Source of the DNA: Mugil cephalus
Lineage: Eukaryota > Chordata > Actinopteri > Mugiliformes > Mugilidae
DNA length: 64,000 nt
NCBI RefSeq assembly: GCF_022458985.1
Contig: NC_061772.1
Location: forward strand, 26,843,501-26,907,500
Direction of reading: 5' to 3'
Shown here piece after piece: positions 1 to 26,500 of this stretch. The notes under the pieces were generated by a model. That model had not been told where the DNA came from, did no database searches, and saw only the letters and a list, made by a program, of their open reading frames with translations. The position numbers and the translations under genes were made by a program. Each line of letters opens with the position of its first letter. Position 1 is the stretch's first letter.

Positions 1-2610
1 TACAGGTGTGTGTATATTTGGGGAGGGGGTTGGGCAGCATCTTTCCTACTATAACTCCTAAGTGCCTCGCACAGTTAGCCGTTTGTGTCATAGTAGAGGT
101 GCTTGTCTGCGCAAGAGGAAATGCACTGTAGCACCATCAGCTGAAAGTTTTTTTTTTTTTTTTGTCCATTTCTTGTCATCTGAATAATTTATTTCGTTTT
201 ACATTTTTGTTAATGTACAAACAAGCCTGTGGTCTCTTGTTGTTTTTTTTTTTCAGAAATAAGATTTCTGTGGCCTAGTTCATAGTGTTTAAATAGATTG
301 AACGCCTTCATTCATACAAACTGTAAAGGCTGCTGATATTATTAAGAAGAAACCACACAACGCGGGGTGCCCCCACACTTAACTGTGGTCGAAACCACTC
401 GTTTGCAGCCAAAATACACACACACACGCGACTGTTTTTGCTGTGGTTTGAACAAAAACAAGATATTGTTTCCTTTTCGGTGTTTGATGGCACTGTCCTC
501 CTTCGGTTTCATGTGTTTTATTCACACTTGACGAGATCAGGTTAAAAAACATTCCCAATTTTCTAGCTGTTAGAAACACATCCCATCATTTCTTATTATT
601 TCTTTCTGGTCCTCTTTTTTTTTTGTGTAAGTGCCCATTTAAAATGACAACCTTTGCCTTCGATGTACAGCTAACAGTTTGTCACGCTCGGCACCCTGCC
701 TTCACAGCAAAATGCTCTTCATTACTTTGTGTGTCCTTAAGGGGTTGCTTAACTGTCTTATGTAATTTCTATTCTTCTTCTCTCTTTTTTTTTTTTTTTT
801 TTAATTAAACCAATTATACTGTACCATATCAAATAACCTGTAACAACATATATGGTTTCATGACGCCATAATCAAAAATGAATTAAGTGTATAATGTCAT
901 TCTTAAGCCTGTATGCAAAGGCCCTTAATCCTATGGATAGTGAGTAGCTTTTACAGAATTACTGGCAAGCGTGAAGAGAAGCAGCTATTTGCTATTCAGA
1001 CAATGGCAAAAAGTGACAACTGGAGTGAATTGGAACATGGAACCAAAGATGCATATTAGTCACTATTTTCTGTATTTTTTTGTTGTTGCTAGTCATCTAG
1101 GAGATTAACCGGTGGCTGTTTGTACCTTCTAGCCTGCATGGAGTCCTTCGCATTCCAAACATCTGGCCTGCTCGAAAAACCTCTCTCTAATAACACCCTA
1201 TAAAAATGTTAGTGTGGCTTACTCTGCTTAACCGAGCGTGGAGTTTTAACAGGCGCGGGAGAAACGCCGTGAATGTGTTACAGTAGAGTAATATTATCAT
1301 CTACAGCGAGTACACTGTCAGCAACGTTAAGGGAATAACAACAGAACCGTGTCGGGTGTACAGTCTGATTTATGCATTGTCAAAAAAAAAAAAAAAAAAA
1401 AAAAACGGATGCTACGCGACAACTCTTGGGTTTACTTTGATCAAAATGAAGCTCTTATTTTTTTTATTTTATTTTATTTTATTTTATGTGACTGGGTGGA
1501 ACGTGCACCTGAGGGTCTGTTGCTGAAGTAGATGAAGCACAATTTAAGAACAGCCGGGAGCAATACCACCACATGTTGAAATAAGCACTTTTCCTCGGAC
1601 ACTTATACTCGTTCCCTGTTGCTGCAGTTAAAGATACAGAATGCATATTATTTCCTTTTTTTTTTTTTTTTTTTTTGTTGCCTTGCCTTCCTAGAGCGTT
1701 TTGTAATGAACCAAGAAGTCGACGTACATAGTAACACTGCATTATTTATCTGCATTCGCTGCTGAAGAAGATATGGACGGTGCCCCCAGGTGGTTAACTG
1801 TGGAATTAACTCCTTTCTACTGTACATTTTCTATCAGTCTTCTCGTCATCATTGCCACCACGATTTTTTTTTTTTTTTTTTTTTTTTTGCTATGGATGTT
1901 TTTGGGGCATCTGGAAGTAGATAAACCAAATAAATGTCCTCTCATTTTCAAGTGTGTCTTTTTTTTGCTCATGAATCGTCCCCTTGCTTGTGTTTACACC
2001 TCACTTAAAGCATGTTTTGTCTATGTCCACTATGTTTTTTTTTTTTTTTTTGGCCCATGTAAAGCTTCTGTGTTAAAGACATTTTTAAATGTCACTCAAA
2101 CATGACTGACCGCCCTGACTTCTGTTTGACGATCAATGGCCACACTTGTTAAATTTGGCGTTTAGCCGAGCGGACGACCGAGAGTCTCCTCTTGGTTTCC
2201 AAGTTGCACTTGCTGTTTCTTCCCGAGACTGAATAATGAAAAGCTGTTGTAACTTTTGTACTCGGACGTCAGTTCAAAGCCTCTTCACATCTTAACTGAA
2301 TTGCCTTCGACCACTATTGACCGTCGACAACCCTCAAGACTTTGAGCTTCTGCTTCCAGTCCTTTTGTATTACGGATATATCGGGACATTGTAAGCACAT
2401 GGCTGGCTGCTGTTGTTTTTTTTTTTTTTTTTTTTTTCCTTTTCTCCTCGTGTGTGTTCTGGAATTAATTCAGAAGTTTGATTGTATGACTTTAACACAA
2501 TTCTGTAGCCTCTCAAGCTGCCATGTGGATTTTAGCTTCTTACGCCGACAAAGATAAGGAAAATGTTTATCAGACCCCTGGCTTCAATAAAACCAAGAAT
2601 CCAAACTATT
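1..2610 (+). other. probable 3'UTR of an upstream plus-strand gene
   Basis: No convincing coding frame is visible; the open frames are short and built on homopolymer runs. The stretch ends in a good poly(A) signal, AATAAA at 2586-2591, followed by a T/GT-rich segment, and has a second AATAAA at 1929-1934. It carries unusually many T runs (about 147-164, 785-802, 1655-1676, 1863-1888, 2035-2051, 2415-2437) and one A run (1382-1405). In human the gene upstream of CMTM4 on the same strand is DYNC1LI2, so dync1li2 is the natural candidate, but no coding residue of it lies in this window. The extent to base 1 and the identity are inference. Confidence 0.45.
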
Positions 2611-3049
2611 GTTGACTTTAATGTCTCCGTCTGTTTACGCAGGATTTTAAGTGAATGGCCTCAGCTATCGCCAAGTATTATATGAGAGTGGTTGCAGGTT
2701 CGTGGATGTTTTCCCACCAGAATCATCTACAGCTCTGGAAAAAGAAAAAAAAAGAGACTGCTGCAAAATAATCACTTTCTCTGCTTTTTCTGTTTATGGG
2801 TATGTGTTTGAGTGGAAATGAACATTTTTGTTTTATTCTATCAACTACTGACAATATTTCTTCCCACTTCAAACTAAATATTCACAATCAATTGTGAAAA
2901 TAACAAAAACTATGCAGTGTTTTCAAACCTTGCTGCAAAGAAAACAAGTTCATATATTTTTTTTTTTATGCTACAATACTAATGTTTTATCTTAGGAAGA
3001 GTATTTGGTTTTCATGTGATCCATCGGTCTTTAACATTGCTTTCAGGTG

Positions 3050-3650
3050 ACTTTATACCAGTCCTGGTGCTAAAATCCAAGCAGCTCTGTGTTATTTGAT
3101 GACTAGCGACCATCCATCTTCCTCTTAACCACATTCCAGAGGTTTTTAAACTAGGTTCAGGTCTGGAGACTGGGTTGTCCAGTTACAGGGTCTTGATCTG
3201 GTGGTCCTAGCTCTGTGGCATGAAGCGTTCACAAACGCAAATGCTGCCCGATTCCAGTCTTACCGAAGCAGATCATCACCGATCCTCCACCAAATTTCAC
3301 TGGGTGCAAGACACTGTGCCTTTTAGGCCTCTCTCTAGGTTTCTGTCTAACCATTCGACGACCAGGTGTTGGACAAGTCTGAGAGGATGACCTCAGTCCT
3401 CTATGACTTTAGCCCCTGAACCGTTCTGCCTGTGCACTTCACTCCAGCTACCTTTTGCTATTTCATCATCCTGTCCTTGCAAAACTGTTCTTTTCAATTC
3501 TTTTGGTTTGCTCAGTGTTTTTTTTTCTGACTCCACTTGCTTTTCTGGTGCTACTATGATACTGTTTTTGCCATCCAGCTGGTCCTGCTGCAAGAGGACT
3601 GTGATGAACATAACAACCTGCATGTGTGTGTGTGTGTGTTTAAAAAAAAA
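3050..3650 (-). mobile_element. degraded Tc1-like DNA transposon fragment
   Basis: Read on the minus strand around 3,120-3,185 the sequence gives a broken version of the Tc1 transposase motif SPDLN followed by a stop-disrupted frame. The plus-strand text around 3,260-3,375 also resembles a common teleost Tc1-like transposase. No clear inverted ends remain. It is a dead fragment, placed by motif resemblance only. Confidence 0.5.
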
Positions 3651-3752
3651 AAAAGCTTTTCCAGGTTAAAGAAGATTTGGTTCAGGTGATCACAGTAGAC
3701 CATTGAGTAGAATCATGTGTGGTCTAGTACACATGCAGAGATGCTGATTTCA

Positions 3753-3794
3753 TAATATAATATAATATAATATAATATAATATAATATAATATA
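3753..3794. repeat. (TATAA)n microsatellite
   Basis: About eight near-perfect copies of a five-base AT unit in tandem. Confidence 0.9.
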
Positions 3795-4399
3795 GGGTCC
3801 GGGTTATTACAATGAGCAACACTCGTATGTGTTTACAGGCCTAACTAGCCCATGAGAATAGGTCTTGGTGGTCATATTTTACTGTGTTGGTCCAGATTGT
3901 TACTCCAGATACACAACATGAATCCTTTAAGTCCATGGGAGTTGCCTCATCTCTTCCATCTTTGATCAGCTGTGATCTGCACATTTCAGATCCTCAACGT
4001 TGTTGCTTTAAGGGCTGGAAGAAAAAAAAATAAGATCTAAAAATGAAAATAGCCGGAACCCTTCACTGAAGGGTAATAGTTGTTTGGGTGTAACATCCAC
4101 GCATCAGATAACAGACATCTCCAGCATCTTTTAACATCTGCTATCTCCTAGGCAACCTTTAATGCCGCCACATGCCATAGGAGGGCAGTAAGGTACAAAG
4201 AACCGCTTTATTATTATTATTATCACTCAATTAAAATGAGGCCTATCCCCCACATTCTTGGAAGTTGGACGTGACATCTGATAAACTCGAGTGAACTTGG
4301 GTCGCTTTCCAAACTCCACAGTCGCTTTATTTTAAGAGCACGGCGGGATCACCCTGACCTATATAATCAGACACAGACGGCGAATCAGCCGCGGCTTAT

Positions 4400-19673
<15,274 letters not shown>

Positions 19674-22010
19674 GCGCCGGCAGAACGAGCGCGCACACTT
19701 GAGAGGAGGAGGAGGCCACGCCACTGGCAGCTGACTGAGACGGACGCCGCTCTGCCTTCGGAGCAGCGCGACGGAACTCCAGGTCTTGTGAGGAACGGCC
19801 ATCCCGGGTTCACTACTCGCTTTTTGACTTCTCATCACAACACTTCAGACTTCAGTCGGTCTCGATTACGTAGCTACAAGCGAGCTCAGTCGTTGTCGGC
19901 TGCTCCTGGTGACACATAAGGACACACACACAAAAAAAAAAAAGTGGGAAATGAAGGTATGCTTTGTAAAAACATTTCATCTGCGTATATTTTCAAACTG
20001 GTAGAGCCACAAAAAAAAAAAAAAAAAAAAAATCAAAAGTCAGACTCCACTTCAACCCTCCAAAGTGTTGTTCTGTTGCAGCTGTTGATGATTTTTCTTT
20101 CACTGTGAATGAAGTAGAGTCAAAGAAGGTCCGCTTTTGTACAGCTTTGTGTCATATATGAACTCTGCGGGAAGAAACGTGACCGTGCGTCCAGAAAACC
20201 GCCGGACCGTCGACGTAACAGTGACCTGCAGTAAAACAGACTTCCTTCCTTCGAGATGTTCTTTTGAGAGATTCTACACGCTTACACAAAAGTAGGTTTC
20301 TCCTTCGTCTTGGCTAACTTTACAGATGCCCTTTAACGCGCCACTGTTTTGATATTTGCTCTCAGAAATCACAACGGCACAGGACACTTCTTAACTACTG
20401 CAATAGAGACGAGCCGCAGCCTCCGGCGTACGGCGGCCGCAGTGTTTTGGAACGAGTGAAAACGATGCAACACAAACTGCGTCACTGCTTTATTCTAGAC
20501 TGTGTGTAAACTGCCCCCACAAAAAAAAAAAACTAGCATTCCTTAAAAAAAAAATTCCTTTTGAGATCTGTGTGAGGTCGACACTGTGAGCTGGGAACAG
20601 GTTATATCGAGTGATGATAAGGTCATTGGTATCGCATTCCTTTTTTGCACATATTTGCAGCTTCAAGCAACACAACATGGTGACAGTGTTGGACAGACGC
20701 CAGGAGCTGGTCTAGAACAATGACCCCTGGGCTAGACACTGTATCTCAGGTACTGACGCTCCTTTAATGTTAAGAAAATAAATAAAAAAACACACATTTG
20801 AAATGAAATCACAGGGTGCCTCGACCTGAACGCTGTATTTCCTAATGCCTTCCTAATTATTAGACTATTATTAGAGAGTGGGGACAGACAGACGGTACGT
20901 TTAGCGGCGTCAGAGTTTTCCCTCTGTGGTTGGTTGACCTTAAATATTTGTATATGTATCTACAGTATATTATCACACACTTCATGTATTATGATATCTC
21001 TATCATTCCACATTGCAGCTGTTATAAAGCCTGTTGTAATGCCTCTTAAGGCCTGGGTGAAGTTTTCTTGAGTGTGGGGCCTGAATCGGCTCTATTGCCC
21101 CATCTCCTGGTCTTCGTGTGAAATACACACCGATCAGCCACAACATTATGACCATTGTATTGTGACGCTGCAGTTTTCTGCTGGGAAACTTTTGGACCTG
21201 GTATTCATTCATGTGGATGTTACTTGGACATGTAGCACCCACCTAGACCAGACCAGGCAGACCCCCCAGATCCACAGAGGCCCCTCCCCTCACGCCGCAG
21301 CACCCAAAGGCCCCATTACACAACATCTTGTTTCCAGACGCCACAGGACACTCTCAGAAGGTCCATGTCCCTTCTCTGATGAGTCACAACTGTTTTGGAG
21401 GGACAAGAGAGGCCTACACAATATTAGGAAGGTGGTCATAATGTTATGCCTGATCGATGTAATCAACAGTCGTGCAAGATTTAAGGAAGGGCCAGAAATG
21501 AGATGTGGGTTAAAATGATTTACATCACATCTGATTTTAAATGGTGATGTTTCTATTTTGTTTTAACTAACTTATGATACGTCCACATTTGTTTTGGTTC
21601 TGTGACCGAAGTAGCTGCACAAAGAGACAATCACGTTTGTACTTGTAGCCTACATTGACTCGTTTGTTTTTTCAGTGACACTATTAATAATCATCACTCA
21701 TTGCATTTGTACAGCAACCAAACCAGGCAAGATTTTCGACATCCTGCTCCTCGACGGTATACAACAGAAAAAGAAAAAAAAAAGCTGCAGCTCTCTCTGT
21801 GTACTACTCTGTGCTATAAAATGAATTTATACTTATGAGAAGGAATACGGATTGTGATATGAGTGGACTGAGGAAATTCTTCTTTTGATTTTCCGTGTGC
21901 TTTTTACAACCAGTCCTGTCTTTTCCAGCTTGGAGCCACTGTATTTTTGTATTTAAAACGTCCTCGTCAGTTGGTAGTGACAATTTAAATAAAGTGACAT
22001 AATTGAAAAT
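19674..22010 (+). other. cmtm4 3'UTR
   Basis: This stretch runs from the cmtm4 stop to a poly(A) signal AATAAA at 21,988-21,993. It contains A runs (19,930-19,943 and 20,011-20,032) and a Tc1-like copy with both terminal repeats (21,125-21,462). No other coding frame is credible. The length is inferred from the signal, and earlier polyadenylation (for example AATAAA near 20,778) is possible. Confidence 0.65.
21125..21462 (-). mobile_element. Tc1-like copy 6, inside the cmtm4 3'UTR
   Basis: The left end CACACCGATCAGCCACAAC and right end GTTATGCCTGATCGATGTA are inverted repeats that abut TA. The internal blocks (TTCTGCTGGGAAACTTTTGG, GATGAGTCACAACTG) match copy 3. It lies wholly between the cmtm4 stop and its poly(A) signal, so it is probably transcribed. 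Confidence 0.75.
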
Positions 22011-22026
22011 AACTCAGGTTTTTATT
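21988..22026. terminator. facing poly(A) signals of cmtm4 and cmtm3
   Basis: AATAAA on the plus strand at 21,988-21,993 (cmtm4) faces AATAAA on the minus strand at 22,021-22,026 (cmtm3). The signals are 27 bases apart, so with normal cleavage 10-30 bases downstream the two mature 3' ends overlap or abut. Confidence 0.6.
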
Positions 22027-22336
22027 GGAATATGTTTGTTTTTTTTTACAGACAAAAAAAAAGCACAGTTGTACAGTCATTTCACATATTATACTCCATC
22101 ACTGGGCCTGCTTTGTAAAAATCTGTTCACCTTGAAAGTTTCAGGGTAAATAAATCATTTTAAAACCAAATAACATTACAGTTTGTTGAAAGTCAGAACA
22201 GTAAAAGTATATAACATCAGTCTATTTAGCATCAGTCTGGGCTCTTTGCAATAATTTGCCTACAGTCGTGTGCACATATAGCTCTTACCTGGAACACATA
22301 TGGGTGCTTCTGCTTATTACAATGTCCTTCCTTTAA

Positions 22337-22519
22337 TCACAATGCTTTAAATTCCACGTAGCGATCGATGGCCTCCGGTGCCAGGTTTGCAGCCGCCCGG
22401 TTTGGTTGCACGTTGCGGTCAGCCGTGCAGCGTCGGTCACCGCGGCGTTCTAGTGCGTTCTCATTCCTCAGTAGTGGCGGTGGATGAGCAGGCGAATGTG
22501 ACACATTAAAAAACCGTAT
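22337..22519 (-). other. unexplained CpG-rich open frame
   Basis: A 60-codon stop-to-stop frame ends at TGA 22,337-22,339. It reads in part SHSPAHPPPLLRNENALERR, then CTADRNVQPNRAAANLAPEA and IDRYVEFKAL. It has no methionine and no obvious splice acceptor. It is much richer in CpG than the AT-rich sequence on either side. I do not recognise the family. It could be the last exon of an unannotated gene, a transposon-derived coding scrap, or a chance frame in a CpG island. Confidence 0.25.
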
Positions 22520-22754
22520 TCACGAAACCTTTTTCTAAAACGCAGCGATTCACACAATTGAAAATTCTAAATTTAAAAATAACGTGATAAAAGCAGAAAA
22601 TCTCTGGAAAAAATAAACAAAAAAAAAAAAAATGACAAAAAGGACAGAGGTTGTAACCAGCCAACCTTCTGCATATTTTACATGTGTGTTTTGTAGTAAT
22701 ACTGTAAAGGCGTTTTACTGTCTTTCGATTTTCTGTTCCATATTAAAAGTTTCA

Positions 22755-22990
22755 CCATTCATTTTTTCTGGAGCTTATCCCGCCTGTTTTTGGGTTAGAG
22801 GTGGGGTCCACCCTCAACAGGTCTCCACTCTATCGTAGGGCTAACACATTAACGCTCGCAGTCAATTTAGAATCATCAATTAACCTAACGAGCACGTCTT
22901 TGGATGGTGAGAGGAAGCCTCCACATAGAAAGGACCCAGTTGGCCAATGGATTAGAACCCAGAACCTTCTGTCTGTGCAGCCCGTCTCCG
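22755..22990 (+). repeat. interspersed fish repeat, copy A of a second type
   Basis: Blocks such as CAATTTAGAATCATCAATTA, ACCTAACGAGCACGTCTTTGG and GTGAGAGGAAGCC belong to a widespread teleost repeat. The same text appears in reverse complement at about 42,605-42,745. The class is not certain. Confidence 0.6.
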
Positions 22991-23518
22991 TAACAAAACT
23001 TTTAATATGAGTAAACATGTCTCCACTAACTAACTTTAGTGTTCTGCTTAGACATTTCTTCAAAATGCATCAAATTCCCAAATGTCAATATTAAAAAAAA
23101 AAAGTCCTCATTTAAGATTTAAGACATTTCCCACATTTCAATCGAACAAACAGCTTCTAAGAACATTGTGAGACAAAATACTTTTCACAGCTTCACACTT
23201 TTCCCAAATCCCCTAAGACCGAATAAGAATAGAGCATTTGTTGAATTATTTAATAAACTGCACCAGTAGGTTAGACCAGCATGTTTGATGCATCAGTTCC
23301 TGAACACATTGATGTACGAAATCCCACCTCATCAGAACCAACTTAACAGATAAATGCATGTCTCGTATTTGAACCCATAATCGTTTCCCCCGGACACAGT
23401 ATTACTGTAACCTTGTCACATAATTAAACACTATCAGGTCTTTTCAGCTCAGCAGTGGTCACTTCTCCTGCAAAGGCATGTCTGCATGACCAGACATATC
23501 AACCGCGGCCCCCTGGTT

Positions 23519-26500
23519 TCAATCTGAGTCGGAGTCTGAGGAGTCATCTAGAAAACAAAAGTAACAAAAAACACTGTCTCAGACTGGGTTCAGTTCTGTG
23601 AGTGTGTGTGTGTTTGTGTCAGTGCCTTCAACTTCCACAAATAAGAAAATCCAGAAAGTCACAAATGCAAATGCATGTTTCATCATTTCATTTACATGGT
23701 CATGCTATGAATAAATGAAAAATTGTCGAGTTTGCATGAGGTCACACCACAAGTGAAAGTTTAGATGCGTTTCTGCTTTAAAAATACGTCTTAAAATATC
23801 CATCTCTAAAAAACTTTCCTCCAGCTAAACGTGAAGCATTTCCTTTGCAGCATTTGAAAATAAAATTTGCACGTCTCAAATTAGAAACGTGGTGCAGCCA
23901 TGTGCAAAGTCTTGACTTAAATGTGCATAGATGGAGTTTCAAAAGGCAGCTCTTGGTGTGTGGGAGTGGGATGACTACAACTTCTGTTCATTGATGAACC
24001 GTCATGTACGTTACTGAAGATACTGTTCTTGTAAATGAATGTATTACATTTAATTTTAATATTTTGCTGAACAAGCTTTTTCTTTTTAAATATTTTGCAA
24101 ATGTTAACACGTCCGTATACATATGTTTAGGCTTAACATGTGAGAGTACAGCATATAATGCAAAATACCATACATCAGCAATGCATGTGCACTGTGCCTA
24201 CATAAATACTGATTTCTGATCATATTTACAGTGCACAGAACTAAACTTGTCACATGTGAAAAGCATATGTCTGATCTTGTACGGGTGCTACCTTGCTGTC
24301 CTGATTGCTCCTCGTTGGACTCCCCTCCTCCCTGCTTCAGGAAACTGGCCAGCTCATTAAAAATGAGATAGAAATCTAAAGCGAAAGCAATGGTGGCAAT
24401 AAACCCAAATATCTGTGGAGAGAAAGACATCTGATGAAAACTGCAGCTGAAGTAAGAGCTGGGTGTTACTGAACTAAGGCCAAGTGTTACATGTGCTTGA
24501 TTATACATATGGCGTAGTTTAAAAAGTCAACTTTACCCCAGCAGCTTTGGAGGAGCTGTCCGCGTATTTGGACACTGCTATTATGGAGATGATGAAAAAG
24601 ATAATGGAGGCGGTCACACACCTCAAGAAATCCTTCGAGAGAGGACACAACGATTCAGATATTATGCACGATATTAAAGCAGGGGCAATGCAAACTGGGA
24701 GAGCTGGCTCTCCGAAAAAAGCGGCTTCTCACCATAAGAGGCCAGAGGAAGCCTTTAAACCGCTCGTTGAATTTGGTGGAGTAGGCAAACAGCACGAAGA
24801 GCGCCAACAGGAACTCCAGCACAGGCACCATGACGAAGGACGCGGCCGTGGAGGCCGCGAAGCACACGAATGATATGAAGGACAGAGCCTGCGAAGACAA
24901 TTCAGCGTAGAGTCAGAAACATGACACATTAAGTTACCCATTACAAACACACGACACTCCACCTCTCCAGGAAGTTAAATCCAAATCACATGACCTGCTC
25001 CAAGGTTTGTTCTTCCTCCTCTTTATTTTCAATTTAAAAATGCCATGTGGTGATTGGTTATAGGCGGCCATGTTGGTTTTAGGCCCGCAATTATATATAT
25101 TGGCCCAGGTATACATTTCAGATTACAATTAAATAAAGCTGGTAAAATATGGGCACTGAGATCTCTGATCACTCCCTAACATCTAGTAATTTATTTAGTT
25201 ATTTGCGTGATTTATAACCAGGATCATGAACTGTATAAAGACGGACGACGGAACGAACAGCTCCTCAAAAACATAGCGCCTCCTCCTAAATGAAGAAGTT
25301 TTCATGCAAACCGACGTGTGAAGCGAACCGTTGAGAGTTTAAAATAAATAAGTGCAGTGTATTAATCCAACATTTCTTTAACATTAATTAAACAAAAACA
25401 CGAGTGAGTCTGGTGGAAGTGTGGGGAGACGATCTGCGTGGCTCCACACTGCACAGGCTCTGGCTCCGAACTCACTAGATGGCGCCGCCCGCATGTCAAG
25501 GACAATAGCGTCAATTTTGCCAATGCAAAGGATTGGCAAAAGAAAGAAAATAGGCTTTTGTTTTGATTTTGGTTTAGTGTTGCACAATTGGCTTATCAGT
25601 ACAGACGTTGTTTAACTAAAAGCAAATATGTCTCTACAAGGGGAACGCGAAGAGGAGCCTTTCTATATATATATATAACTTACTTACAGTGTGAATGTAT
25701 TCCCAGGTGATCTCTTTGAAGCTAGAGGCTAATTTACAATTTGAATCCATACTGACAAGATAAAAACCTTATCTGCTCATCAATCCCCTCTGAGATTACG
25801 TTACACTCCCTTGAAGTAAGTCTGTGTGTGTTACAGCGTCAGGCCCACTTCCTGTAAGCAGATACAGCTGTTGAAAAAGCCCGTGTTTATTCACACAGGC
25901 TCGTACACTGCTAGAGTGAATCCCACGCTCTCACACACACTTGTGCAAATGTCCACAAACACAAAGCTGTAATAAAAGAGCATCTGAATTATGTGCAGTT
26001 AATCTCAGCGCAGGGAGAGCGGGCCTGTCCTTCCCTTTGAAGCGTTCCATTAGAAGAAGCTGGACAGACCATATCAAATGGAAGCAGGCCCAGACGCCGT
26101 AAAGTCAAACAACCCCGGCCATCTTGTCTTTGTCTCAGTCAGTTATCCCACACTGGCCTGAGGGTAGGAACTCCCCCTGACTCAACCCAAACTGCTGCAG
26201 CTGCTGATTCCAGGGAAATAAAAACGCTGCTGCTCCCGAACAGGACTCTGTCAGGGATCTTCAAGATTATCCAGACGGACACAAGACAGCACTTAAAGTT
26301 AAAAGTTTTCTCTCTGACGCTATGGATCCTACTGACCAATGGCATAAAAGCCACATATATACATACACAGATCAGGCATAACATTATGACCACCTTCCTA
26401 GTATTAATGTATGTTTGTGACTCATCAGAGAATGGACAGGATGTTGTTAGCGGGGGACCCTTGGGTCCTATGGGTTGCGCTTGTGTCGGACAGCCTCCTG

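Larger units (their letters stand above)
22005..23518 (-). other. cmtm3 3'UTR region
   Basis: This stretch follows the cmtm3 stop (23,519-23,521) on the minus strand and runs to the poly(A) signal at 22,021-22,026. It holds an interspersed repeat (about 22,755-22,990), and a GC- and CpG-rich island (about 22,337-22,519) with an open 60-codon minus-strand frame of unknown meaning. Confidence 0.5.
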
